From Novosphingobium huizhouense (GTDB taxonomy: Bacteria > Pseudomonadota > Alphaproteobacteria > Sphingomonadales > Sphingomonadaceae), in contig NZ_JAILXZ010000002.1 in NCBI RefSeq assembly GCF_020179475.1, positions 727,061 through 791,060 of the forward strand: a stretch of DNA of 64,000 nt. The letters are read 5' to 3'. Below are positions 57,194-64,000 of the stretch, piece by piece (the first letter of the stretch is position 1; the number at the start of each line of letters is the position of its first letter). The notes below the pieces were generated by a model. That model was given only the letters and a program-made list of their open reading frames with translations, was not told the DNA's origin and ran no database searches. The position numbers and the translations under genes were made by a program.

Positions 57194-57682
57194 TTATTCC
57201 TTGCCGTGCTCGCGCATGATCCGCGCCTTGTCGCGCTTCCAGTCGCGGTCCTTGATCGTGGCGCGCTTGTCGGCGGCGTTCTTGCCCTTGGCGAGCGCGA
57301 GTTCGACCTTGGCGCGGCCGCGCCCGTTGAAGTAGATCGACAGCGGCACCAGGGTCATGCCCTTGCGTTCGACCGCGCCGTGGAACTTGGCGATCTCGCG
57401 CTCCTTGAGCAGCAGCTTGCGCGGCCGGCGCGGCACGTGGTTGAAGCGGTTGCCGTGGCTGAATTCGGGCACGTTCGAATTGACCAGCCAGACTTCGCCG
57501 CCCTTCACTTCGGCATAGGATTCGGCGATCGAGCCTTCGCCGAAGCGCAAGCTCTTCACCTCGGTGCCGGTCAGCGCGATGCCCGCCTCGTAGACGTCCT
57601 CGATGTAGTACTCGAACCGCGCGCGGCGGTTTTCGGCGACGATCTTCTTCTTGTCGAAGGCAGCGGGAACGGGACGGGCCAT
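57194..57682 (-). CDS. smpB: SsrA-binding protein SmpB
   Basis: 162 residues from ATG 57682. [33 protein letters not shown] and the basic tail with [12 protein letters not shown] are typical. SmpB carries tmRNA to stalled ribosomes for trans-translation. Upstream ATGs at 57691 and 57745 are possible but unneeded. Confidence 0.95.
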   Translation of the reverse strand: MARPVPAAFDKKKIVAENRRARFEYYIEDVYEAGIALTGTEVKSLRFGEGSIAESYAEVKGGEVWLVNSNVPEFSHGNRFNHVPRRPRKLLLKEREIAKFHGAVERKGMTLVPLSIYFNGRGRAKVELALAKGKNAADKRATIKDRDWKRDKARIMREHGKE

Positions 57683-57783
57683 GGTCGAGGCCATGTAGGG
57701 TGCGGATGGGCAAAAGGAAAGGCGCAGCCTGTCGTCGGCCGTCATGGCGCAAGTTTCATGAAACCCGTCTTGCGCTTTTCACG

Positions 57784-57796
57784 TTGCAGTGCACAA
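57784..57796. promoter_or_regulatory. TTGCAGTGCACAA near-palindrome before the patatin gene
   Basis: The TGC-rich near-dyad resembles sites reported for the polyhydroxybutyrate regulator PhaR. It is 40 bases before the patatin start and in front of the patatin-bdhA pair. Assignment is tentative. Confidence 0.3.
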
Positions 57797-57835
57797 AACA
57801 GCCGCGCCGCGTCCCCTCATGCGCCGGAGAATCTC

Positions 57836-58939
57836 GTGACCGACGGACCCGATGGCGAAACCTGCGTCCTCGTGCTGCAGGGCGGCGGCGCGCTCGGCGC
57901 CTACCAGGCCGGGGTGTTCGAGGCGCTCGCGGCCGGCGGCCACATGCCGGCCTGGGTTGCAGGGATTTCGATCGGCGCGGTCAATGCAGCGCTCATCGCC
58001 GGCAATCCGCCCGAGCGGCGCGTGGGCGCGCTGCGCGCGTTCTGGCAGCGCGTCTCGAGCCGGGTGCCCTTCCCCTCGCCGGTCGCCGACGGCTGGGGGC
58101 GGCGGCTGTTCAACGAAGCGGCGGCGGCCACCGTCGCGCTCAGCGGCATCCCCGGCTTCTTCACCCCGCGCGTGGTCCCGCCGTGGCTCGAACTGCCCGG
58201 CTCGCCCGGCGCGATCAGCCTCTACGACACCGATCCCTTGCGCGGGACGCTCGAGGAACTGGTCGATTTCGACCTGCTCAACGACGGACCGGTGCGTTTC
58301 AGCGTGGGCGCGGTCAACGTCCTGACCGGCAACTTCGTCTATTTCGACAACCGCGAGCGCCGCATCGGACCCGAGCACGTGATGGCGAGCGGCGCGCTGC
58401 CGCCCGGCTTTCCGCCGGTCATGATCGACGGCGAGCCCTACTGGGACGGCGGCATCGTCTCCAACACCCCGCTGCAGCAGGTGCTCGACCAGCGCGGGAG
58501 CGAGCCCATGCTGGTGTTCCAGGTCGACCTGTTCAGCGCGCGCGGCATGATGCCGCGCGGGCTGGCCGAAGCCGCGCAGCGCGAAAAGGACATCCGCTTT
58601 TCCAGCCGGACGCGGATGAACACCGATCTCAGCAAGCGGATCGAGGCCCTCGAAGCCGCCGCCGCGCGCCTTGCCGCCCGCCTGCCCGACAGCTTCGCCG
58701 ACGACCCCGACCTTGCCATGCTGACCGCCCGCGCCTGCGATGGCCCGGTCACGATCCTCCACCTGATCAATCGCGCGGAGGACTATGAAAGCCAGGGCAA
58801 GGACTACGAATTCTCGCGCATGACGGTCGAAGGCCACTGGCAGTCGGGCAAGGCCGACGTCGAGCGCTCGTTCGCCAGCCAGCGCTGGAAGCACCGCGTG
58901 CGCCCCTCGCGCGGGATCGTCACGCTCGATCTCGCCTAA
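57836..58939 (+). CDS. Patatin-like phospholipase / depolymerase
   Basis: 367 residues from GTG 57836 with GGAG upstream. The oxyanion glycines [11 protein letters not shown], nucleophile Ser in GISIGA and the Asp of [10 protein letters not shown] form the patatin dyad. These cytoplasmic serine hydrolases cleave lipids, and some are linked to polyhydroxybutyrate granules. It is 44 bases upstream of the 3-hydroxybutyrate dehydrogenase gene, a recurrent alphaproteobacterial pairing that points to PHB mobilisation. Confidence 0.9.
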   Translation: MTDGPDGETCVLVLQGGGALGAYQAGVFEALAAGGHMPAWVAGISIGAVNAALIAGNPPERRVGALRAFWQRVSSRVPFPSPVADGWGRRLFNEAAAATVALSGIPGFFTPRVVPPWLELPGSPGAISLYDTDPLRGTLEELVDFDLLNDGPVRFSVGAVNVLTGNFVYFDNRERRIGPEHVMASGALPPGFPPVMIDGEPYWDGGIVSNTPLQQVLDQRGSEPMLVFQVDLFSARGMMPRGLAEAAQREKDIRFSSRTRMNTDLSKRIEALEAAAARLAARLPDSFADDPDLAMLTARACDGPVTILHLINRAEDYESQGKDYEFSRMTVEGHWQSGKADVERSFASQRWKHRVRPSRGIVTLDLA

Positions 58940-58983
58940 CCATTTTCCCCCGGGAATTTCCCTCAAGAACCGGAGCCAACCCC

Positions 58984-59766
58984 ATGAACCTCGAAGGCAA
59001 AGTCTCGATCGTCACCGGCGCCGCCAGCGGCATCGGCCTCGCCATCGCGCACCGCTATGCCGACGCCGGCGGCAAGGTCGCGATCGCTGACCTCAAGCTC
59101 GATGCGGCGCAGGCCGCGGCCGAGGCGATCAACGCGCGCCACCCCGGCGCTGCGCTCGCCGTGGCGATGGACGTGACCAGCGAGGAGCAGGTCGATGCCG
59201 GCGTCGCGCAGGTCGTGGCGCAATGGGGGACGGTCGACGTGCTCGTCTCGAACGCCGGCATCCAGATCGTGAACCCGGTCGAAGCCTTCGCCTATGCCGA
59301 CTGGAAGAAGATGCTGGCGATCCACCTCGACGGCGCCTTCCTCACCAGCAAGGCGGTGCTGCCGCACATGTACCGCCAGGGGTCGGGCTCGGTGATCTTC
59401 ATGGGCTCGGTCCATTCGAAGGAAGCGAGCCCGCTCAAGAGCGCCTATGTCACCGCCAAGCACGGACTGCTCGGCCTGTCGCGGGTGATCGCCAAGGAGG
59501 GCGGCGCCAGGGGCGTGCGCTCGAACGTGATCTGCCCGGGCTTCGTGCGCACCCCGCTGGTCGACAAGCAGATTCCCGAACAGGCGAAAGAGCTGGGCAT
59601 CAGCGAGGAGGAGGTCGTGAAGAAGGTCATGCTCGGCCAGACCGTCGATGGCGAATTCACCACCGTCGAGGACATCGCCGAACTGGCCCTGTTCTTCGCC
59701 GCCTTCCCGTCGAACGCGCTGACCGGCCAGTCGCTAACCGCCAGCCACGGCTGGTCGATGACCTGA
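58984..59766 (+). CDS. bdhA: 3-hydroxybutyrate dehydrogenase
   Basis: 260 residues, a short-chain dehydrogenase: [21 protein letters not shown], catalytic Ser/Tyr/Lys in GSVHSKEAS and YVTAKHG, and the family-specific [16 protein letters not shown] with terminal TASHGWSMT. It oxidises 3-hydroxybutyrate to acetoacetate with NAD+. A GGAG site precedes the ATG. It follows the patatin gene in one operon. Confidence 0.93.
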   Translation: MNLEGKVSIVTGAASGIGLAIAHRYADAGGKVAIADLKLDAAQAAAEAINARHPGAALAVAMDVTSEEQVDAGVAQVVAQWGTVDVLVSNAGIQIVNPVEAFAYADWKKMLAIHLDGAFLTSKAVLPHMYRQGSGSVIFMGSVHSKEASPLKSAYVTAKHGLLGLSRVIAKEGGARGVRSNVICPGFVRTPLVDKQIPEQAKELGISEEEVVKKVMLGQTVDGEFTTVEDIAELALFFAAFPSNALTGQSLTASHGWSMT

Positions 59767-59787
59767 ACCGCGCCTGAGGCGGGTGCG

Positions 59788-60573
59788 TCAGTCGGCGAAC
59801 CCGCCGTTGGCCCAGTCGAGCTGGGTCAGCTCGAGCGGCGGCGGGCGGTCGACGGTCAGCTGGAAGCGCCGCTCGCCGCTGCCCAGCCGCGAGACCGCGT
59901 GGCAGAAGGCGGTCTGGCGCACGCTGCGGTCCTGGATAAGCTGGTAGGTGGCGACGCCGACCACCGCCGGGCGCCAGCGCGGATGGCGCGGCGCGGCGGC
60001 GATCTCCTCGGCCGAGACCCGCACCTCGACCACGCGCTCGTGGCTGTCCTGCGGCAGCAGCATGCGCCCTCGCAGCTCGTTGGGGCGGCGATGGCGCGCG
60101 GCGAAATCGCGCAGCGCGACCGGCGCCTGCGCCGCATCGACCACCAGCGCGGCGCTGGCATGGACCGCGATCGCCGGCGAGGAGCCGATGTTGCGCATGC
60201 GGATCGCCACCCGCACCGTCGCGCCGCCGTCCTCGAGATGGACCACCGGCCCCGCCAGCTGCACGTCGACGTGGAGCCAGGCGCGCTCGCTCGAGATCAT
60301 CGCCTCGCGCGCGAGGTCGGCGCTGCGCCGCGACTGGCGCGCCGCCTCGGCGGCGAAGCGCGCCGCCGCCACCGCGGTCACCAGCGTGCCGAGGCCCGTC
60401 ACCCCCGACAGCGCGAAGGCATAAGTCTGCAGGCGCATCATCGCGAGTTCGGCGGCGTTGAATTCGGCCGGGATCGCCGCGCCCAGCGGCGACATCCAGA
60501 TGAACACGCCGAACATCAGCGCAAGCACGGCAAGACAGGCCAGCCATATCGGTCTTTGCCGGACGATCCGCAT
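59788..60573 (-). CDS. Membrane protein of unknown function
   Basis: 261 residues with two N-terminal membrane helices (WLACLAVLALMFGVFIWM and a second near residues 50-68), then an Ala/Arg-rich linker and a soluble beta-type domain. No family recognised. It lies between bdhA (convergent) and dapA (same strand, 42 bases upstream). Confidence 0.7.
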   Translation of the reverse strand: MRIVRQRPIWLACLAVLALMFGVFIWMSPLGAAIPAEFNAAELAMMRLQTYAFALSGVTGLGTLVTAVAAARFAAEAARQSRRSADLAREAMISSERAWLHVDVQLAGPVVHLEDGGATVRVAIRMRNIGSSPAIAVHASAALVVDAAQAPVALRDFAARHRRPNELRGRMLLPQDSHERVVEVRVSAEEIAAAPRHPRWRPAVVGVATYQLIQDRSVRQTAFCHAVSRLGSGERRFQLTVDRPPPLELTQLDWANGGFAD

Positions 60574-60615
60574 GGTTTGCCCCCCTTGCCCCGTCTCGTG
60601 TCGCGTGGGTTCGGC

Positions 60616-61497
60616 TCAGACCAGCCCGGCGTGCTCCAGCGCCGCGTCGACCGCCCTGCGCGCCGCCTCGCTGCAGGGCACGAGCGGCAGGCGCAAGTCC
60701 TCGGTCAGCCAGTCGTGGACGCGGGTCAGCGCGTATTTGAGCGGGCCGGGCGAGGCATCCTCGAACATCGCGTAGTGCAGCGGGTAGAGCTTGTCGTTGA
60801 GCTCGCGCGCGCGGACGAGATCGTTGTCGGCGCAGGCCTGCTGGAAGTCGGCGCAGAGCCTGGGCGCCACGTTCGCGGTCACCGAGATGCAGCCGACCGC
60901 GCCCGCGGCGTTGGCGGGCAGCGCCAGCTCGTCGTCGCCCGAAAGCTGGCAGAAATGCTTGCCGATGCCCATGCGGTGATCGGTCACGCGCGACAGGTCG
61001 CCGCTCGCGTCCTTGATCCCGACGATCCGCTCGGGGAAGCGCTTGGCGAGTTCGCACACCGTCTCGGGCAGGATGTCGGTCACCGTGCGGCCGGGCACGT
61101 TGTAGAGCACGATCGGCAGGTCGATGTGCTCGGCAAGGTAGCTGAAGTGGGCGATGATCCCCGCCTGGCTCGGCCGGTTGTAGTAGGGCGCGACGCAGAG
61201 CGCGGCCTGCGCGCCGCACTTCTTGGAAAAGGTCATGTGCAGCAGCGCGTTCATCGTGTCGTTGCTGCCGCATCCGGCGATCACCGGCACCCGGCCCGCC
61301 GCCTGCTCGACGCAGACCTCGATCACGCGGTGGTGCTCGGCGTTCGACAGGGTCGAGGCCTCGCCGGTCGTGCCGCACGGGACCAGCGCCGCCGAACCGT
61401 TCTCGATCTGCCAGTCGACCAGCCGGCGGAACGCCTTCTCGTCGAACGCTCCGTCGCGAAAAGGAGTCACCAGAGCCGGAATTGAGCCGGAAAACAT
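60616..61497 (-). CDS. dapA: 4-hydroxy-tetrahydrodipicolinate synthase
   Basis: 293 residues. GTTGEASTLS, the Tyr in VLYNVPGRT and the Schiff-base Lys in VGIKDASGD mark DapA. It condenses pyruvate with aspartate semialdehyde in lysine and diaminopimelate synthesis. It is divergent from the lytic transglycosylase, so peptidoglycan precursor and turnover genes are side by side. Confidence 0.95.
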   Translation of the reverse strand: MFSGSIPALVTPFRDGAFDEKAFRRLVDWQIENGSAALVPCGTTGEASTLSNAEHHRVIEVCVEQAAGRVPVIAGCGSNDTMNALLHMTFSKKCGAQAALCVAPYYNRPSQAGIIAHFSYLAEHIDLPIVLYNVPGRTVTDILPETVCELAKRFPERIVGIKDASGDLSRVTDHRMGIGKHFCQLSGDDELALPANAAGAVGCISVTANVAPRLCADFQQACADNDLVRARELNDKLYPLHYAMFEDASPGPLKYALTRVHDWLTEDLRLPLVPCSEAARRAVDAALEHAGLV

Positions 61498-61607
61498 GGA
61501 CTTTCACCTTCAAAGTGCCGCATGATCGGTCCACGGCACTGTTCAGTGCCGGATCGGCGACGGGGCCTCATCATCATTCAGCGCCTGATAAGGACGCGTG
61601 GCATAGG

Positions 61608-63632
61608 ATGTCCAGCGTGGACGTGAAAGCTGTCATTCGCAAGTTGCTGCTCGGCGCCGCGATGCTGCCGGGGCTCGCCGCCTCGGTCGCCTGCCACGCG
61701 AGCGAGGGGAGCACCAGCGATGTCGACGCCAGCGCCTGGGACCGCGCCCGCGCCCAGCTCGTCGCGCAGGCGCAAGGGCCGATGGCGCAGGCGATCGACC
61801 GCTGGAAGCTGCTGACCAGTTCGAACCGCTTTTCTTTCAACGACTATGCCGGCTTCGTGCTGTCCTACCCGCGCTTCCCCGAAGAGGAGCGCCTGCGCCG
61901 CTATGCCGAAGCCGCGCTCGAGCGCGAGTTCGCCGACCCCTCCACGCTGGTCGCCTTCTTCGACCGCCAGCCGCCGCTGACCAACCCCGGCCGCGCGCAA
62001 TACGCCCTCGCGCTCAAGGCGCTCGGCCGGCCCGACGCGGCGCAGGTCGCGCGCGCCGCCTGGCGCGGCGGGGCGATGAGCGACATGGCCGAGGCGACGA
62101 TCCTTGCCGCCTATGGCACGCAGTTCTCCCAGGCCGACCACGACGCGCGGATGGACGCGCTGCTCTGGGCCGGCGCCACCGCGCAGGCGCAGCGCGAGCT
62201 GGCGTGGATCTCGCCCGCGCGCAAGGCGATCGACGGCGCGCGCCTCGCCGCGCTGCAGGGGCTCGATCCCTATGGCGTGGCCGCCGGGGTCCAGCCGCAG
62301 GCGCTCAATTCGGACCCCGGCTTCCTGTTCGCGGTAGCCCGCCAGCTGCGCAAGTCGGGCCAGGGCGCGGCGGCGCAGTCGCTGCTGGCGAACCGCCTGC
62401 CGCTCAGCCGCAAGCCGCTCGACCGCGAGAAGTGGGTCGAGGAGCTGCTGATGAACGCGCGCGGCGCCGCCACCTCGGGCGATCCGCGCGCGGCGGTGCG
62501 CATCGCCTCGGCCATCGACGATGCGTTCGATCCGGGCGAGGACGTCAGCCAGACCGCCTATGGACTGCGCGACGACTACACCTCGCTGATGTGGCTCGGC
62601 GCGACGCAGGCGCTGTGGAGCATGGGCGACGGCAACCAGGCCGCGCCGCTGTTCTACCGCTACGGCGCCGCCGCGCGCACGCCCGGCACCCGCTCGAAGG
62701 GCTTCTACTGGGCCGGCCGCGCGCTGGCGCAGGCGGGGCGCGCCAGCGACGCCAACAGGTATTTCGAACTGGCCGCCCAGTATTCCGACCAGTTCTACGG
62801 CCTGCTCGCGCTCGAACGGCTCGGCCGCCCGGTGCCGCGCTTCGCCCGCGATTCCGACGCCCAGGCGACCCCGGCCGAGCGCGCCGCCTTCGCCGCCGCG
62901 CCGCTGACGCAGGCGGTGCGCGAAGTCGCGCGCGAGGCCGACTGGCGCACCAGCGTGCGCTTCTTCAAGGAGATCGCCGAGCAACAGCAGAGCGAGGGCC
63001 AGCACATGCTCGTCGCCGAACTCGCGCGCAGCCTCGGCCGGCGCGATCTCGGCGTCATCGTGGGCCAGGCCGCAGGGGCGCGCGGCTACCTCGATTTCCA
63101 GCACATCGCCTTCCCGCTGGTGACCGTGCCGCCGGGCAGCGAGAGCGGCTGGACCGGGATCCACGCGATCGCCCGGCAGGAAAGCCAGTTCGCGCAGAAC
63201 GCGCTGAGCCATGCCGGCGCACGCGGCCTGATGCAGCTGATGCCCGGCACCGCCAACGAACAGGCGGGCAAGCTCGGCCTTGCCTACGACACCAGCCTGC
63301 TGACGCAGGACGCCGGCTACAACATCCAGCTCGGCAATGCCTATTTCCAGCGCATGCTCGCTTACTTCGGCGGCTCCTGGCCGCTCGCCGTCGCCGCCTA
63401 CAACGCGGGCGCGGGCAACGTGAACAAGTGGCTGCGCGCCAACGGCGACCCGCGCACCGGCGGCGTGGCCTGGGTCGACTGGATCGAGCGCATTCCGCTG
63501 TCGGAAACCCGCAACTACGTCCAGCGCGTGCTCGAGAACGCGGTGGTCTACGAAGCGATGAACCCCGACAAGGCAAGCTACCGCGGCCCCAACCCGCTGA
63601 GCCACTTCCTCGGCAAGACCCAGCCCGGCTGA
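61608..63632 (+). CDS. slt: Soluble lytic murein transglycosylase (Slt70-like)
   Basis: 674 residues from ATG 61608. A signal peptide (KLLLGAAMLPGLAASVACHA) precedes a long alpha-helical superhelix of TPR-like repeats, then the SLT domain with catalytic Glu in IARQESQFAQNAL and motifs GARGLMQLMPGTA and AVAAYNAGAGNVNKWL. It cleaves peptidoglycan glycan strands in the periplasm to anhydro-muropeptides. The frame is open to 61482 but that part overlaps the dapA promoter. Confidence 0.94.
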   Translation: MSSVDVKAVIRKLLLGAAMLPGLAASVACHASEGSTSDVDASAWDRARAQLVAQAQGPMAQAIDRWKLLTSSNRFSFNDYAGFVLSYPRFPEEERLRRYAEAALEREFADPSTLVAFFDRQPPLTNPGRAQYALALKALGRPDAAQVARAAWRGGAMSDMAEATILAAYGTQFSQADHDARMDALLWAGATAQAQRELAWISPARKAIDGARLAALQGLDPYGVAAGVQPQALNSDPGFLFAVARQLRKSGQGAAAQSLLANRLPLSRKPLDREKWVEELLMNARGAATSGDPRAAVRIASAIDDAFDPGEDVSQTAYGLRDDYTSLMWLGATQALWSMGDGNQAAPLFYRYGAAARTPGTRSKGFYWAGRALAQAGRASDANRYFELAAQYSDQFYGLLALERLGRPVPRFARDSDAQATPAERAAFAAAPLTQAVREVAREADWRTSVRFFKEIAEQQQSEGQHMLVAELARSLGRRDLGVIVGQAAGARGYLDFQHIAFPLVTVPPGSESGWTGIHAIARQESQFAQNALSHAGARGLMQLMPGTANEQAGKLGLAYDTSLLTQDAGYNIQLGNAYFQRMLAYFGGSWPLAVAAYNAGAGNVNKWLRANGDPRTGGVAWVDWIERIPLSETRNYVQRVLENAVVYEAMNPDKASYRGPNPLSHFLGKTQPG

Positions 63633-64000
63633 AGCCGCGCGCGGGATTCCCAGAAAAGCGCAGAGTTCACGCAGAGAGAGGCCTGCCGCCCCATCCTCCC
63701 CTGCAAGGGGAGGGGGACCACCCGCAGGGTGGTGGAGGGGGTATCGGCCCCGCGCCAGCCCTAGAAGAACAAGGACGATCCTTCGACAAGCTCAGGATGG
63801 GCGGAGTTGGCAGGCCAGCCCGTGCCCCGAGCCCCCCGGATGGACGGGCCAGGAGACCAACGCCAGCCCCAAACCCGCCCGCCCTGAGCCTGTCGAAGGG
63901 CCGCCCTTCCTTCAGCACAACCCCCGAAGCCCCCCGCACCCCGCGCCGCATCCGCAAGGCCAAAGCCGGAAGACGTCCCGGGAGCGCGAGGGGCCCTGCC
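63633..64000. other. Repeat-rich intergenic region at the window end
   Basis: 368 bases with no supported gene. It holds inverted repeats CCTCCCCTGCAAGGGGAGG (63695-63713) and ACCACCCGCAGGGTGGT (63717-63733), and two REP-like cores listed separately. Confidence 0.6.
63780..63900. repeat. REP-like inverted pair
   Basis: CCTTCGACAAGCTCAGG (63780-63796) and CCCTGAGCCTGTCGAAGGG (63882-63900) are opposite copies of the palindrome also found at 50.3-50.5 kb. Confidence 0.8.

Noticed and set aside
57086..57835. N-terminal extension of the patatin frame across smpB
   Set aside because: It is antisense to smpB and lacks patatin sequence; GC-rich DNA keeps such frames open.
63667..63963. 98-codon minus-strand frame near the window end
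   Set aside because: It runs through REP cores and inverted repeats, so it is a repeat-derived frame.

Overview
The window is high-GC chromosomal DNA of an alphaproteobacterium, most likely a sphingomonad close to Novosphingobium. This is inferred from GC-rich codon use, a CckA-type hybrid kinase, a CpdR response regulator, GTTC-N7-GTTC SOS boxes, TonB-dependent uptake and a GH106 rhamnosidase next to rhamnose genes. No ribosomal RNA, CRISPR array, prophage or complete insertion sequence was seen.

Layout. 1-14.3 kb is mostly housekeeping: a 5'-cut 23S pseudouridine synthase, rsmD, an MFS transporter, a SOS-boxed UvrD/PcrA helicase, a DEAD-box helicase with two small downstream genes, a GlcD-like flavin oxidase, a SapC-family protein, a candidate suhB/MmgR-type small RNA, an N-formylglutamate amidohydrolase, cpdR and tRNA-Val(GAC). 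From 14.6 to 37.8 kb lies a catabolic island. Its left arm is thirteen minus-strand genes: rhamnulose-phosphate aldolase/dehydrogenase, esterase, rhamnose isomerase, GH106 alpha-L-rhamnosidase, LysR regulator, amidohydrolase, flavin monooxygenase, GlcG, extradiol-type VOC dioxygenase, FAH-type hydrolase, TonB receptor, esterase and GH1 beta-glucosidase. Its right arm is divergent and holds a sugar kinase, L-lactate dehydrogenase, RhaT and a DeoR regulator. Taken together the island could import a plant rhamnoglycoside, strip rhamnose and glucose, send rhamnose through isomerase, kinase and aldolase to DHAP and L-lactate/pyruvate, and cleave the aromatic aglycone. A shared 12-bp element in two of its promoters suggests joint control.

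37.9-40.1 kb holds an enoyl-CoA hydratase and icd. 40.2-43.1 kb is an AT-richer insert carrying one large gene with SIR2-like, STAND-like NTPase and TPR-like parts, a plausible single-gene antiphage defence system. 43.4-64 kb returns to core genes: GNAT, a cation/proton antiporter, alaS with an unusual AT-rich internal segment, a methyltransferase with low-complexity repeats, REP-like tandem repeats, recA with a SOS box, a ZIP transporter translationally coupled to manganese catalase, cckA, DUF2062, smpB, patatin, 3-hydroxybutyrate dehydrogenase, a membrane protein, dapA and a soluble lytic transglycosylase. The window ends in repeat-rich intergenic DNA.

All functions are assigned by reading motifs; no database search was made.
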